Assembly (NCBI RefSeq): GCF_000341085.1
Contig: NZ_ANBA01000011.1
Coordinates: forward strand, 62,001-126,000
Origin: Nocardiopsis ganjiahuensis DSM 45031
Lineage (GTDB): Bacteria; Actinomycetota; Actinomycetes; Streptosporangiales; Streptosporangiaceae
DNA: 64,000 nucleotides
Direction of reading: 5' to 3'
This document shows, piece after piece, positions 41,239 through 50,226 of this stretch; the first letter of the stretch is position 1, and the number at the start of each line of letters is the position of its first letter. Made by a program: the position numbers and the translations under genes. Under the pieces are notes generated by a model. It did no database searches, was not told where the DNA came from, and was given only the letters and a program-made list of their open reading frames with translations.

Positions 41239-42350
41239 ACGGAACACCCATGCCCGCCCCCACCCCCCGGCGCCCCCTCGATCTCCGACTGGCCGCCGCC
41301 CTCCTCGCCGCAGGTCTGTTCGCCACGGCCTGCGGCCCCGACGCGAGCGACGACGCGCCCCAGGCCGCCCCGGTCATCGACCAGGAGCGCTGCGACACGA
41401 ACGCCGCGGCCGGGACCGTCACCTACATCACCGGCTACCACTACCAGGCCTCCGTCACCCAGTTGGAGGTCATCGCCGCGGACGCCCTCGGCCTCTTCGA
41501 CGCCCTCTGCCTGGACGTGGAGATCCAGCCGGGCAACGGAGACGTCATGGGCAACGCCCAGCTGGTCTCGGCGGGCACCGCCCACTTCACCCCCACCAGC
41601 AACGAGGCGGAGATCCTCCAGGCCAATGCCCGGGATCACGAGATCATCGGCATCGCCACCTACGGCCACGTCCCCATCTCCTCGCTGCTCACCGGGACCG
41701 ACATCGAGGACCTCACCGAGCTGGAGGGACAGACGCTCGGCCACCAGAGCATGATCCCGGCCCCGCTGGAGGCCATGCTGGTCGCCGCGGGCGTCGACGT
41801 CGACGCCATCGACCAGGTCGAGGCGGGCTACGACCCCAGCGTCCTGCCCCGGGACCAGATCCAGGCCCTGACGGGGTTCCGCTCCAACGAGCCCCACCAG
41901 CTCGACGCCATGGACGAGGACTACACCGAGTGGCTCCCCGAGGACTTCGGGGTCGTCGGTTCGTTCGGCGTGATGGCCACCAACCCGGAGTGGGCCGAGG
42001 AGAACCCCACTGTCACCGAGGACTTCCTGCGCGCCGTCGCCCAGGCCTTCGACCACTGCTCCGAGAACGGCGAGGAGTGCGTCCAGTACGCAGCCGACCT
42101 GGACGAGGCCGGGTACGACACCGAACACAACCTCAAGGTGTGGAACACCGAACGGGAGCTCGTGGGCGCCTCCACCCCGGACGACCAGCCCAACGGCTAC
42201 ATCGACCTCGCGCTGACCGAGCAGGAGGGCGAGACGCTCCTGGACAACGGCGCCCTGGACGAGCTCCCCGACCTGGAACCGCTCTTCGACCCGCGCTACC
42301 TGGAGTCGGTCCACGTCGCGACCGAGGTGGTCTGGCCCGGCCAGGAGTGA
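41235..42350 (+). CDS. lipoprotein substrate-binding protein, NMT1/THI5-like
   Basis: The 371-aa protein has a lipoprotein signal (LAAALLAAGLFATAC, lipid-modified Cys at 33) and an NMT1-type binding domain: VTYITGYHYQASVTQLEVIA, ADALGLFDALCLDVEIQPG and QLVSAGTAHFTPTSNEAEIL. Relatives bind pyrimidines (HMP, thiamine precursors), riboflavin or sulfonates. The neighbouring RutA-like oxygenase and amidase make a pyrimidine-type ligand the most likely. It is outside the cell, anchored to the membrane. Confidence 0.88.
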   Translation: MNGTPMPAPTPRRPLDLRLAAALLAAGLFATACGPDASDDAPQAAPVIDQERCDTNAAAGTVTYITGYHYQASVTQLEVIAADALGLFDALCLDVEIQPGNGDVMGNAQLVSAGTAHFTPTSNEAEILQANARDHEIIGIATYGHVPISSLLTGTDIEDLTELEGQTLGHQSMIPAPLEAMLVAAGVDVDAIDQVEAGYDPSVLPRDQIQALTGFRSNEPHQLDAMDEDYTEWLPEDFGVVGSFGVMATNPEWAEENPTVTEDFLRAVAQAFDHCSENGEECVQYAADLDEAGYDTEHNLKVWNTERELVGASTPDDQPNGYIDLALTEQEGETLLDNGALDELPDLEPLFDPRYLESVHVATEVVWPGQE

Positions 42351-42392
42351 CCGCACGGACAGAACCGCACAGGGACGACAGAGGAGTCCACC

Positions 42393-43475
42393 TTGGCAGC
42401 ACCAGAGAGAGCCCCGTCGGCCGCGACCGAGTACGGGATCTTCCTCCCCATCGGCAGCGGCGGCTGGATCGTGTCCGAGACGGCCCCGCACCCGGAGGCC
42501 ACCTACGAGTACAACCGTGAGGCCGCCGTCCTCGCCGAGGCCCACGGTTTCGACTTCGTCATGTCCATGGGCAAGTGGCGCGGCTACGGCGGCGCCACCG
42601 GACACTGGGAACACACCCTGGAGTCCATGACGATGATGGCCGGGCTCGCCGAGGCCACCGAACGCGTCAGGGTGTGGGCGACGGTCCACGCCAACCTGTT
42701 CCACCCCGCCCTGGCCGCCAAGATGTTCACCACGCTCCAGGAGATCAGCGGCGGGCGCGCCGGGATGAACATCGTCGTCGGCGCCTACGCGCAGGAGTTC
42801 TCGCAGATGGGGCTCTGGCGGGAGGACCTGGACCACGCCGACCGCTACCGGTACACCGAGGAGTGGGCCACCGCGCTGCGCCGTCTGTGGACCGAGGACT
42901 CGGTGACGATGGACGGCGAGTTCCTGCGGCTGGACGACTGCCGCTCGCTGCCGCACCCGGACCCGCTCCCCACCCTGATCGGCGCGGGACGCTCCCCCGC
43001 CGGCCTCGGATTCCAGGCCCGCCACTGCGACGGGTCCTTCCTCACCGCGCCGGACCTGCCGGGGCTGCGTGAGGCGAGTCGGCGCGTGAAGGAGGGCGCG
43101 GAGCGGAAGGGCCGGAGCATCCGCACCTACTCGATGCTCACCGTGGTGATGGACGAGACCGACGCGGCGGCCGAGGCCCGCAGGGCCGAGTACGGCCGGG
43201 GCGCCGACGTGGAGGCCATCGTCAACATGAAGCGGTCCTGGGGGCTGCCCCTGGAGAAGGCGCTGTCACTGACCGCCGAGTGCCCGGAGGACGAGGCGTT
43301 CCAGACGCCCTTCGTCACGGGCTCCCCCGCGACGGTGGCCGGGCGGGTGCGGGAACTGGTCGAGGAGGCGGAGCTGGACGGGCTGATGCTGATCTTCCCG
43401 GACTACCACGCCGATCTCCGCGCGTTCGGCGAGCGGGTGATGCCCCTGCTCCGCCCCGAGGAGGCGCTCCGGTGA
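42393..43475 (+). CDS. RutA-like flavin-dependent oxygenase
   Basis: The 360-aa luciferase-family protein starts at TTG 42393 with GAGGAG upstream. It matches RutA pyrimidine oxygenase closely in several blocks: YGIFLPIGSGGWIVSE, FDFVMSMGKWRGYGG, HWEHTLESMTMMAGLAEATE, EISGGRAGMNIVVGAYAQEF and QMGLW. RutA uses FMN and oxygen to open the uracil ring. The protein likely acts on a pyrimidine or related N-heterocycle imported by the ABC system. The full rut set (RutC-G) is not present, so the pathway may differ from that of E. coli. Confidence 0.88.
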   Translation: MAAPERAPSAATEYGIFLPIGSGGWIVSETAPHPEATYEYNREAAVLAEAHGFDFVMSMGKWRGYGGATGHWEHTLESMTMMAGLAEATERVRVWATVHANLFHPALAAKMFTTLQEISGGRAGMNIVVGAYAQEFSQMGLWREDLDHADRYRYTEEWATALRRLWTEDSVTMDGEFLRLDDCRSLPHPDPLPTLIGAGRSPAGLGFQARHCDGSFLTAPDLPGLREASRRVKEGAERKGRSIRTYSMLTVVMDETDAAAEARRAEYGRGADVEAIVNMKRSWGLPLEKALSLTAECPEDEAFQTPFVTGSPATVAGRVRELVEEAELDGLMLIFPDYHADLRAFGERVMPLLRPEEALR

Positions 43476-44128
43476 CCGGCCGCCTCACCGACGTGTCCGG
43501 GCGCTCCCTGCCCCTCCCCGCTCCTCGGGAGGAGGCCGCGCTCCTGGTCGTCGACGTCCAGCGGGACTTCGCGGACACCGGACGGCTGCCCTGGCTGGCC
43601 GACAGCGATCGGGCCCGGGTCACAGCGGCGGTGGGGCGCACGGCGGAGCTGGTCCGGAGCGCGCGCTCCGCCGGGGTCCGGGTGGTCTGGGCCGCCCTGG
43701 AGCAGGATCCCGACCAGCCGTGGGCGTCCTCGCTCTGGCTGCGCGGCCTCACCCAGGTGCCGCGGGAGGACCGCCTGGCACGGGAGCCGTGCGTGGCGGG
43801 CACCTCCGGCGCGGAGTGGTTCGGGGTGGCCCCCGCCCCGGGTGAGGAGGTCGTCGTCAAGCGGCGCTACTCGGCCTTCCACGGCACCGACCTGGCCGAG
43901 CTCCTGCGCGGACACGGAGTGACCTGGCTGACCGTGTGCGGGCTGACCACCGACTGCTGCGTGGACGCGACCGTCCGGGACGGCTTCCAGCTGGGTCTGC
44001 GAACCGTGGTCGCGGCGGACGCCACCGCCGCCTACGAAGAGGGCCAGCACGCCCACACGCTCAGGGTCCTGTCCCGGATCGCGGCGGTGGTCGCCACGGC
44101 GGAGGAGGTCGCGGCGGCCTGGGGCTGA
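43472..44128 (+). CDS. isochorismatase-fold amidase (RutB-like)
   Basis: The 218-aa protein is coupled to the oxygenase by GTGA. The cysteine-hydrolase triad is visible: Asp in LLVVDVQRDFA, Lys in EVVVKRRYSAFHGTDL and Cys in TVCGLTTDCCVDATVRDGFQ. RutB cleaves the ureidoacrylate-type product of RutA, so an equivalent step is likely here. It ends the operon. Confidence 0.88.
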   Translation: MTGRLTDVSGRSLPLPAPREEAALLVVDVQRDFADTGRLPWLADSDRARVTAAVGRTAELVRSARSAGVRVVWAALEQDPDQPWASSLWLRGLTQVPREDRLAREPCVAGTSGAEWFGVAPAPGEEVVVKRRYSAFHGTDLAELLRGHGVTWLTVCGLTTDCCVDATVRDGFQLGLRTVVAADATAAYEEGQHAHTLRVLSRIAAVVATAEEVAAAWG

Positions 44129-44258
44129 GACGGCCCGGGGGGTGGGGCGGCCCGGGGTTGAGTCCCCGCCCTGCCGGGTAGTCCCACCTGTGTCCGTACA
44201 GGTCCAGACGGTTTCGCGCCCCGGAAGCAGGGGTGCGCGGTACTCGGGGGGACAGACG

Positions 44259-44510
44259 ATGGGTGTCAAACGCGGCCGCGACGGGCTCCGGAAGATCCTG
44301 GACGGGGTGGATTTCCCCGAGACCCGGGATGCGGTGGTGGCCGCGGCCCTGGACGCGGGCGCCGACGAGGAGATCATGAGCGCCCTGCGGGCCATTCCGG
44401 ACGCGGAGTACTACGAGGCCAAGGAGATCCTGGGCGCGGTCCCGCTGCCCGACCGCGAACCGGGTTCGCACACGGAGACGGCGCGGTCCCAGGAGCGCGA
44501 ACAGCGCTAG
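44259..44510 (+). CDS. DUF2795 domain protein
   Basis: The 83-aa protein has VDFPETRDAVVAAALDAGAD, then IMSALRAIPDAEYYEAKEIL, which is the DUF2795 fold of small helical proteins common in actinobacteria. Function is unknown. The C-terminal 20 residues are polar and charged. The ATG at 44259 lies in the ATGG after GACAGACG and lacks a strong ribosome site. Confidence 0.8.
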   Translation: MGVKRGRDGLRKILDGVDFPETRDAVVAAALDAGADEEIMSALRAIPDAEYYEAKEILGAVPLPDREPGSHTETARSQEREQR

Positions 44511-44543
44511 AGACCGCGCCGGCGTCCGGCTCGAGCAGGTGGA

Positions 44544-45599
44544 TCAGGCGGGTGTCCTCGCGCGCAGCGGGGCGCCCGCCTTGTGCATGTGGGTCATCGC
44601 CTCCACGTGCGAGCGGATGAAGCCCGTCTCGTGGTAGGACACCCCGATCTCCGCGCAGTAGTCGCGCACGATCGGCTGGGCCTTGGCCAGGTGGGGGCTG
44701 GGCATGTTCGGGAAGAGGTGGTGCTCGATCTGGTAGTTGAGCCCGCCGAGCGCGAGGTCGGTGAAAGCGCCGCCCTGGACGTTACGCGAGGTCAGTACCT
44801 GTTTGCGGAGGAAGTCGAGCTTCTCGCCCTTCTTGAGGATGGGCATGCCCTTGTGGTTGGGCGCGAAGATGCAGCCCAGGTAGACCCCGAACAGCCCCTG
44901 CTGGACCGCGATGAACACGACCGCCTGGAGGGGGTCGAGGACGACGAAGACCGCTCCGAGGTAGAGCACGAAGTGGGCGGCCAGCAGCGCGCCCTCCAGG
45001 ACCCGCTGCTTGGTGGAGGGCTTGAACAGCGCCCGCACACTTCCGACGTGCAGGTTCAGCCCTTCCAGCAGGAGGAGCGGGTAGAAGAGGAAGGCCTGGT
45101 ACTTGCCGAGGAAGGCCGGGATGCCCCGGGCCGCCTCGGCCTGGTCCTTCGACCACACGAACAGGTCCGGATGGACGTCCGGGTCGTGCTCCTCGTGGTT
45201 GGGGTTGGCGTGGTGGCGGGTGTGCTTGTCCTGCCACCAGCCGTAGCCCAGGCCGATGCCGAGGTTGCCGACGATCCGGCCGAAGGCCTCGCTGATGCGG
45301 CGGCCACTGAAGATCTGCAGGTGCGCGAGTTCGTGGGAGACCAGCCCCACCTGGCCGAAGACGGCGGCCATGGCGACGGCGGTGACGATCTGCCACCACG
45401 AGTTCCCGATGAGGAAGAACGCCGCCCACGTCCCGACGAAGGCGAGGGCGATGAGGCTCAGACGCACCGCGAAGTAGACGGGTGTGCGTTCCATGAGGCC
45501 CGCGTCCTGGACGCGTCGGGACAGTCGAGCGAAGTCGCTGCCCCTGACCCTGGTGGCTCCCGCCCCGGGCTCCCGGGCCTCGGTGGTGTTGTTGGGCAT
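44544..45599 (-). CDS. acyl-lipid fatty acid desaturase
   Basis: The 351-aa membrane enzyme has the three His boxes HELAH (89-93), HTRHH (126-130) and QIEHH (290-294), with a fourth His region in DVHPD. It has four membrane helices and belongs to the front-end/delta-6-like group of di-iron desaturases, with Q in the third box. It introduces double bases into membrane acyl chains. The promoter region has two TGGTGGCACC direct repeats 18 bases apart. Confidence 0.93.
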   Translation of the reverse strand: MPNNTTEAREPGAGATRVRGSDFARLSRRVQDAGLMERTPVYFAVRLSLIALAFVGTWAAFFLIGNSWWQIVTAVAMAAVFGQVGLVSHELAHLQIFSGRRISEAFGRIVGNLGIGLGYGWWQDKHTRHHANPNHEEHDPDVHPDLFVWSKDQAEAARGIPAFLGKYQAFLFYPLLLLEGLNLHVGSVRALFKPSTKQRVLEGALLAAHFVLYLGAVFVVLDPLQAVVFIAVQQGLFGVYLGCIFAPNHKGMPILKKGEKLDFLRKQVLTSRNVQGGAFTDLALGGLNYQIEHHLFPNMPSPHLAKAQPIVRDYCAEIGVSYHETGFIRSHVEAMTHMHKAGAPLRARTPA

Positions 45600-45621
45600 G
45601 GCTGCTGCCCCTCCCCGATGT

Positions 45622-45649
45622 TGGTGGCACCCCCGGCTCTGGTGGCACC
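45622..45649 (-). repeat. direct repeats upstream of the desaturase gene
   Basis: TGGTGGCACC occurs at 45622-45631 and 45640-45649, an 18-bp period, 23 to 50 bases before the desaturase start. It may be a regulator binding site; no regulator gene is adjacent. Confidence 0.55.
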
Positions 45650-45859
45650 TATACCTCCACGCTAGGTCGGGGCGGACTCAAGGGCCAGGGCGTTCGCACG
45701 CCGTGAAATAGGGGTGCCTGCACCCGTGTCTATCCGGACCTCTTGCTTTGCTACCCGCTGGTCACCCGAGTAGGGAATCGCACGGGGCGACCGAGGCCCG
45801 TTCGGTGTCTTGGCCTTGCCTTCCCCCTGGCCCAGGGAGAGCTGCTGCGCCCCCGATCC

Positions 45860-46189
45860 GAAGGTGCCCCGTGACACCCCAGCGGAAACCCTGCTCCCCC
45901 ATGACCCCGAGCACCTGGGCGGACTGACCGGGCCCCTGCGCTTCCTGATGACCGAGGCGCTGGCCAAGGAGCCGCGGGACCGGCCCTCCTCCGTCGACGT
46001 TCTGCACCGCCTGCTGGGGCACACACCCGGGTCGAGGGCTGCCCCCGCCCGGATACCCGGCGAATCCGGGACCGCGGCGGAGCCGGGCTCGCGAACGCCC
46101 CGCCGACGGCGAGTCCGGTCGCCGCGTGGACGGTGACGGCCCTGGTGGCCCTCCTCGCCGTCATCGGAGTCGCGGCGTCCCAGCTCTGA
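45860..46189 (+). pseudogene. Ser/Thr protein kinase C-terminal remnant
   Basis: One frame reads GPLRFLMTEALAKEPRDRPS followed by VDVLHRLLGHTP, the end of a PknB-type kinase domain (alphaG-I with the conserved RP-x-S/T). It continues as a Pro/Arg linker to a stop at 46134-46136, while a neighbouring frame carries a membrane segment (VTALVALLAVIGVAASQL) that ends at 46187-46189. No upstream catalytic domain is present. This is a decayed receptor kinase. Confidence 0.6.
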
Positions 46190-46282
46190 CCCTCGCCGGA
46201 TCAGCGCGTCATGGCTGATCACAGCCCCGAAAACTGAGGACAACGTCTCAAACGGCACTCCGTTGCACGTTCAATAAAAAGG

Positions 46283-46301
46283 TTAGGTTAGGCTCTCCTT
46301 C
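46283..46301 (+). promoter_or_regulatory. iron box (DtxR/IdeR-type)
   Basis: TTAGGTTAGGCTCTCCTTC matches the 19-bp consensus TTAGGTTAGGCTAACCTAA at 15 positions, with the first 12 perfect. It lies 28 bases before the siderophore-binding protein start and indicates iron-dependent repression of the operon. Confidence 0.8.
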
Positions 46302-46328
46302 GTCAACAGCTCTTGGAGGAGAACCACC

Positions 46329-47321
46329 ATGAAGTCCCCCGGTCGTCCCGTCACGGCGCTCTCGCTCATTCTGGCATCGTCCCTGGTCATCGCCGGATGC
46401 TCGACCGACCAGCAGGACGCCGACGCCTCCGCCGCGGCGGAGGGCGCCACGGCCGAGGTCGAGGACAACAACGGCACGCAGACGGTGAACACCCCGCCCG
46501 CGTCGGTCGTCGCGCTCGACAACCGGACCTTCGAGACACTGTCGGACTGGGACATCGAGCTGTCCGCCGCCGCCGTCTCGCTGATGCCCGACACGATCGA
46601 CTACACGCAGGACGACTCGATCGTCGACATCGGCACGCACAACGAGCCCGACCTCGAAGCGATCGTCGCCGCCGAGCCGGACCTCGTCGTCAACGGCCAG
46701 CGCTTCGCCCAGTACCACGACGACATCGCCGCCCTCGTGCCCGACGCGACGGTCCTCGAGCTCGACCCGCGGGACGGCGAGCCCTTCGACGCCGAACTCA
46801 AGCGCCAGGTCACCGTGCTCGGCGAGGTCTTCGACAAGCAGGACGAGGCCGCCCAGATCGTCGAGGACTTCGACGCCGCCGTCGAGCGGGTCGTCGAGGC
46901 CTACGACGAGGGCGACAGCGTCATGGCCGTCACCACCTCCGGCGGCGAGATCGGCTACCTGGCCCCCGGCGTCGGCCGCTCCCTCGGCCCGGCCTTCGAC
47001 CTCTTCGGGCTCACCCCGGCGCTCGAGGTCGACGGTGCCAGCGACGACCACCAGGGCGACGACATCTCCGTCGAGGCCATCGCCGACTCCGACCCCGACT
47101 GGATCCTCGTCATGGACCGCGACGCCGCCGTCGCCGCCGACGAGGCCGGGTACGAGGAGGCCGACAAGATCCTGTCCGAGTCCGAGGCGCTCTCCGGCGT
47201 GACCGCCGTCGAGAACGAGCAGATCGTCTACATGCCCATCGACACCTACACCAACGAGGGCATCCAGACCTACACCGAGTTCTTCAACGCGTTCGCGGAC
47301 GCTCTGGAGGCCCGGGCTTGA
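46329..47321 (+). CDS. siderophore-binding lipoprotein (FecB/YclQ-like)
   Basis: The 330-aa protein starts at ATG 46329 with AGGAGAA upstream. The lipobox VIAGC places the lipid-modified Cys at 24. The two-lobed periplasmic-binding fold is visible in PPASVVALDNRTFETLSDWD, EPDLEAIVAAEPDLVVNGQR and VLVMDRD-like WILVMDRDAAV. It captures an iron-siderophore complex (catecholate-type, as for YclQ/CeuE) for the ABC importer encoded downstream. An iron box upstream predicts induction at low iron. Confidence 0.9.
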   Translation: MKSPGRPVTALSLILASSLVIAGCSTDQQDADASAAAEGATAEVEDNNGTQTVNTPPASVVALDNRTFETLSDWDIELSAAAVSLMPDTIDYTQDDSIVDIGTHNEPDLEAIVAAEPDLVVNGQRFAQYHDDIAALVPDATVLELDPRDGEPFDAELKRQVTVLGEVFDKQDEAAQIVEDFDAAVERVVEAYDEGDSVMAVTTSGGEIGYLAPGVGRSLGPAFDLFGLTPALEVDGASDDHQGDDISVEAIADSDPDWILVMDRDAAVAADEAGYEEADKILSESEALSGVTAVENEQIVYMPIDTYTNEGIQTYTEFFNAFADALEARA

Positions 47322-47339
47322 TCCGCATCATCCGTGGGA

Positions 47340-47376
47340 CACGCGCCGACGGTGTCGAGCACACCGTCGGCGCGTG
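47340..47376 (+). terminator. 16-bp hairpin between binding protein and permease
   Basis: CACGCGCCGACGGTGT (47340-47355) pairs perfectly with ACACCGTCGGCGCGTG (47361-47376). There is no T run. It probably acts as a partial terminator or mRNA stabiliser, giving more binding protein than permease. Confidence 0.75.
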
Positions 47377-47400
47377 CCGCTGTGCGGGGGGCGATCGCAC

Positions 47401-48390
47401 ATGACGACCGCGCCCCCGACCCCGGCGCGCGCACGGCGCGGGGGACGGCTCCTCGACTGGAAGCTGCTCGTCGGCGTCCTCGTCGTGGGCGGCCTGCTCG
47501 CGCTCTCCCTCACCACCGGGGTGTACGACGTCTTCGGCGCCGAGGACGGCAGCGAGATGTTCGCGATCACCCGCATCCCGCGCACCGTCGCCCTCGTCCT
47601 TGCGGGCGCCGCCATGGCGATGTCGGGCCTGGTCATGCAGCTGCTGACACAGAACCGCTTCGTCGAGCCGACCACCACCGGCACCACCGAGTGGGCCGGA
47701 CTGGGTCTGCTCACGGTGATGATCCTGTTCCCCGGTGCGAGCATCAGCGCCCGCATGTCCGGCGCCGTCCTGGCGGCGTTCATCGGCACGATGGTGTTCT
47801 TCCTGTTCCTGCGCCGCGTCACCCTGCGTTCCTCACTGATCGTCCCGATCGTGGGCATCATGCTGGGCGCCGTCGTCAGCGCGGTGTCGACCTTCATCGC
47901 GTTGCAGACCGACATGCTGCAGAACCTCGGCGTGTGGTTCGCGGGCAGTTTCACCTCGGTCCTGCGCGGCCAGTACGAGCTGCTGTGGATCGTGGCGCTC
48001 GTGGCCGTCGCGGTGTTCGTCGTCGCCGACAGGTTCACCGTCGCCGGTCTCGGCCAGGAGATCTCGACCAACGTCGGCCTGAACTACAACCGCGTCATCC
48101 TGCTGGGCACCGGCCTCATCGCGGTGGCGACCGGCGTCGTGACCGTGATCGTGGGCAACCTGCCCTTCCTCGGGCTCATCGTCCCCAACGTCGTCTCGAT
48201 GCTGCGCGGCGACGACCTGCGCAGCAACCTGCCGTGGGTGTGCCTGCTCGGCGTCGGCATCGTCACGGTGTGCGACCTGATCGGCCGGACCGTCATCATG
48301 CCCTTCGAGGTGCCCGTGTCCCTCATCCTCGGGATCGTCGGCGCCGCCGTGTTCATCCTTCTCCTGTTGAGGCAGCGCCGCCGTGGCTGA
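47401..48390 (+). CDS. siderophore ABC permease 1
   Basis: The 329-aa FecCD-family permease has about ten helices. Marks are ITRIPRTVALVLAGAAMAMS, GLVMQLLTQNRFVEPTTTGT and FLGLIVPNVVSMLRGDDLRS. The start is ATG 47401, 80 bases after the binding-protein stop and after the hairpin. It forms the membrane channel with the second permease. Its end overlaps the next gene by 8 bases. Confidence 0.92.
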   Translation: MTTAPPTPARARRGGRLLDWKLLVGVLVVGGLLALSLTTGVYDVFGAEDGSEMFAITRIPRTVALVLAGAAMAMSGLVMQLLTQNRFVEPTTTGTTEWAGLGLLTVMILFPGASISARMSGAVLAAFIGTMVFFLFLRRVTLRSSLIVPIVGIMLGAVVSAVSTFIALQTDMLQNLGVWFAGSFTSVLRGQYELLWIVALVAVAVFVVADRFTVAGLGQEISTNVGLNYNRVILLGTGLIAVATGVVTVIVGNLPFLGLIVPNVVSMLRGDDLRSNLPWVCLLGVGIVTVCDLIGRTVIMPFEVPVSLILGIVGAAVFILLLLRQRRRG

Positions 48391-49465
48391 GTCGACCGCT
48401 TCCCGTGTGAGCCCCTCCCCCGAGGGCCCCTTCCGCACGTCCGAACCGCTCCCCGCGAGGTCCGAGCGCTCCTCCCGAACCCTGCCCACCAGGCGCGCCC
48501 GCCGCCGCTACCGGATCATCGTCACGGTGCTCTCGGTACTGGCGGTCGGATTCGCGTTCGGCTTGCTGGCCTGGGACAACCCGATGCCGGTGGGTTCGGA
48601 CGGCTTCTGGCGGATCGCGGAGATGCGCGCCACCAACGTCGTGGTGATGGCCGTGGTGGCGATCTGCCAGGCCATCGCCACGGTGAGCTTCCAGACCGTC
48701 ACCAACAACCGCATCATCACCCCGTCGATCATGGGGTTCGAGGCGCTCTACATCGCCGTCCAGACCAGCGCGGTGTACTTCCTCGGCGTCGCCGGGATCC
48801 TGGCGATCCAGGGGGTCTCGCAGTTCCTGCTGCAGATCGCGGTCATGGTCGGCTTCGCGATGCTGCTGTACGGATGGCTGCTGTCCGGCAGGTACGGCAA
48901 CCTCCAGGTGATGCTGCTGATCGGCATCGTCATCGGCGGCGGCCTCGGCTCGGTCTCCGCCTTCATGCAGCGCCTGCTCACCCCGAGCGAGTTCGACGTG
49001 CTCTCCGCTCGGCTGTTCGGCAACGTCGCCAACGCCGACGCGTCCTACCTTCCGGTCGCGATCCCGCTGTGCCTGGGCGCCGCGGCCCTGCTGGTGCTGA
49101 GCTCGCGCCGGCTCAACCTCGTGGCGCTGGGCCGTGACGCGAGCGTCGGCCTGGGCCTGAACCACCGCCGCGAGACCATGCGCGTGCTGTTCCTGGTGTC
49201 GGTCCTCATGGCGGTCTCGACCGCGCTCGTGGGACCGATGACCTTCCTCGGGTTCCTCGTCGCGACCCTGGCCTACCAGTTCGCCGACACCCACGACCAC
49301 CGCTACGTCTTCCCCGTCGCCGCGCTGACCTGCTTCGTCGTCCTCAGCGGCGCCTACTTCGTCATGCGGAACATCTTCTACGCGAACGGCGTGGTCTCGA
49401 TCATCATCGAGCTCGTCGGCGGCCTGGTGTTCCTGTTCGTCATCCTCAGAAAGGGCCGGCTGTGA
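48383..49465 (+). CDS. siderophore ABC permease 2
   Basis: The 360-aa FecCD-family protein starts at GTG 48383. The N-terminal 45 residues are Ser/Arg-rich and cytoplasmic, followed by nine to ten helices. NRIITPSIMGFEALYIAVQT and VGPMTFLGFLVATLAYQFAD are typical. With permease 1 it forms a heterodimeric channel. It is coupled by GTGA to the ATPase. Confidence 0.92.
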   Translation: MAESTASRVSPSPEGPFRTSEPLPARSERSSRTLPTRRARRRYRIIVTVLSVLAVGFAFGLLAWDNPMPVGSDGFWRIAEMRATNVVVMAVVAICQAIATVSFQTVTNNRIITPSIMGFEALYIAVQTSAVYFLGVAGILAIQGVSQFLLQIAVMVGFAMLLYGWLLSGRYGNLQVMLLIGIVIGGGLGSVSAFMQRLLTPSEFDVLSARLFGNVANADASYLPVAIPLCLGAAALLVLSSRRLNLVALGRDASVGLGLNHRRETMRVLFLVSVLMAVSTALVGPMTFLGFLVATLAYQFADTHDHRYVFPVAALTCFVVLSGAYFVMRNIFYANGVVSIIIELVGGLVFLFVILRKGRL

Positions 49466-50217
49466 TCACCCTCGAAGGTGTGCGCAAGAAGTACAGCAGC
49501 GAGGTCGCGATCGGCCCCGTGGACCTGGAGATCCCCAAGGGCGGCGTGACCGCGCTGGTGGGTCCGAACGGCGCCGGGAAGTCGACGCTCCTGACGATGG
49601 TGGGGCGCCTGCTCGGCATCGACGAGGGCACCATCGAGGTCGCCGGGTACGACGTGACCAGCACACCGTCCAAGGACCTGGCCCGGATCGTCTCGATCCT
49701 GCGCCAGGAGAACCACTTCATCACCCGGCTGACCGTGCGCCAGCTCGTCGCCTTCGGACGCTTCCCCTACTCCCAGGGGCGGCTGACGGTGGAGGACGAG
49801 GAGGTCGTCAGCCGGGCGATCGACTTCCTGGACCTCACCGACCTGGAGAACCGCTACCTCGACCAGCTCTCGGGCGGGCAGCGCCAGCGCGCCTACGTGG
49901 CGATGGTGCTCTCCCAGGAGACCGAGTACGTACTGCTGGACGAGCCCCTCAACAACCTCGACATGCGCCACTCGGTGCAGATGATGAAGCACCTGCGCCG
50001 CGCCGCCGAGGAGCTCGGCCGGACGATCGTGATCGTGCTCCACGACATCAACTTCGCGGGCCACTACGCCGACCGGATCTGCGCGGTCAAGGACGGCTCG
50101 GTCGTGGAGTTCGGCACCCCGGCACAGATCATGACCGACGAGGTCCTCACCCGGGTCTTCGAGACCCCGGTGACCGTGGTCGAGGGCCCCAACGGGCCGC
50201 TCGCGGTCTACTACTGA
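49462..50217 (+). CDS. siderophore ABC ATPase (FepC/YclP-like)
   Basis: The 251-aa protein has Walker A GPNGAGKSTLLTMVGRLL, signature DQLSGGQRQRAYVAMVL, Walker B YVLLDEPLNNLDMRHSVQ and H-loop VLHDINFAGHYADRI. The gene completes an importer operon of binding protein, two permeases and ATPase (YclNOPQ/FatBCDE-like). A strong terminator follows. Confidence 0.94.
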   Translation: MITLEGVRKKYSSEVAIGPVDLEIPKGGVTALVGPNGAGKSTLLTMVGRLLGIDEGTIEVAGYDVTSTPSKDLARIVSILRQENHFITRLTVRQLVAFGRFPYSQGRLTVEDEEVVSRAIDFLDLTDLENRYLDQLSGGQRQRAYVAMVLSQETEYVLLDEPLNNLDMRHSVQMMKHLRRAAEELGRTIVIVLHDINFAGHYADRICAVKDGSVVEFGTPAQIMTDEVLTRVFETPVTVVEGPNGPLAVYY

Positions 50218-50226
50218 ACCCGGCAC

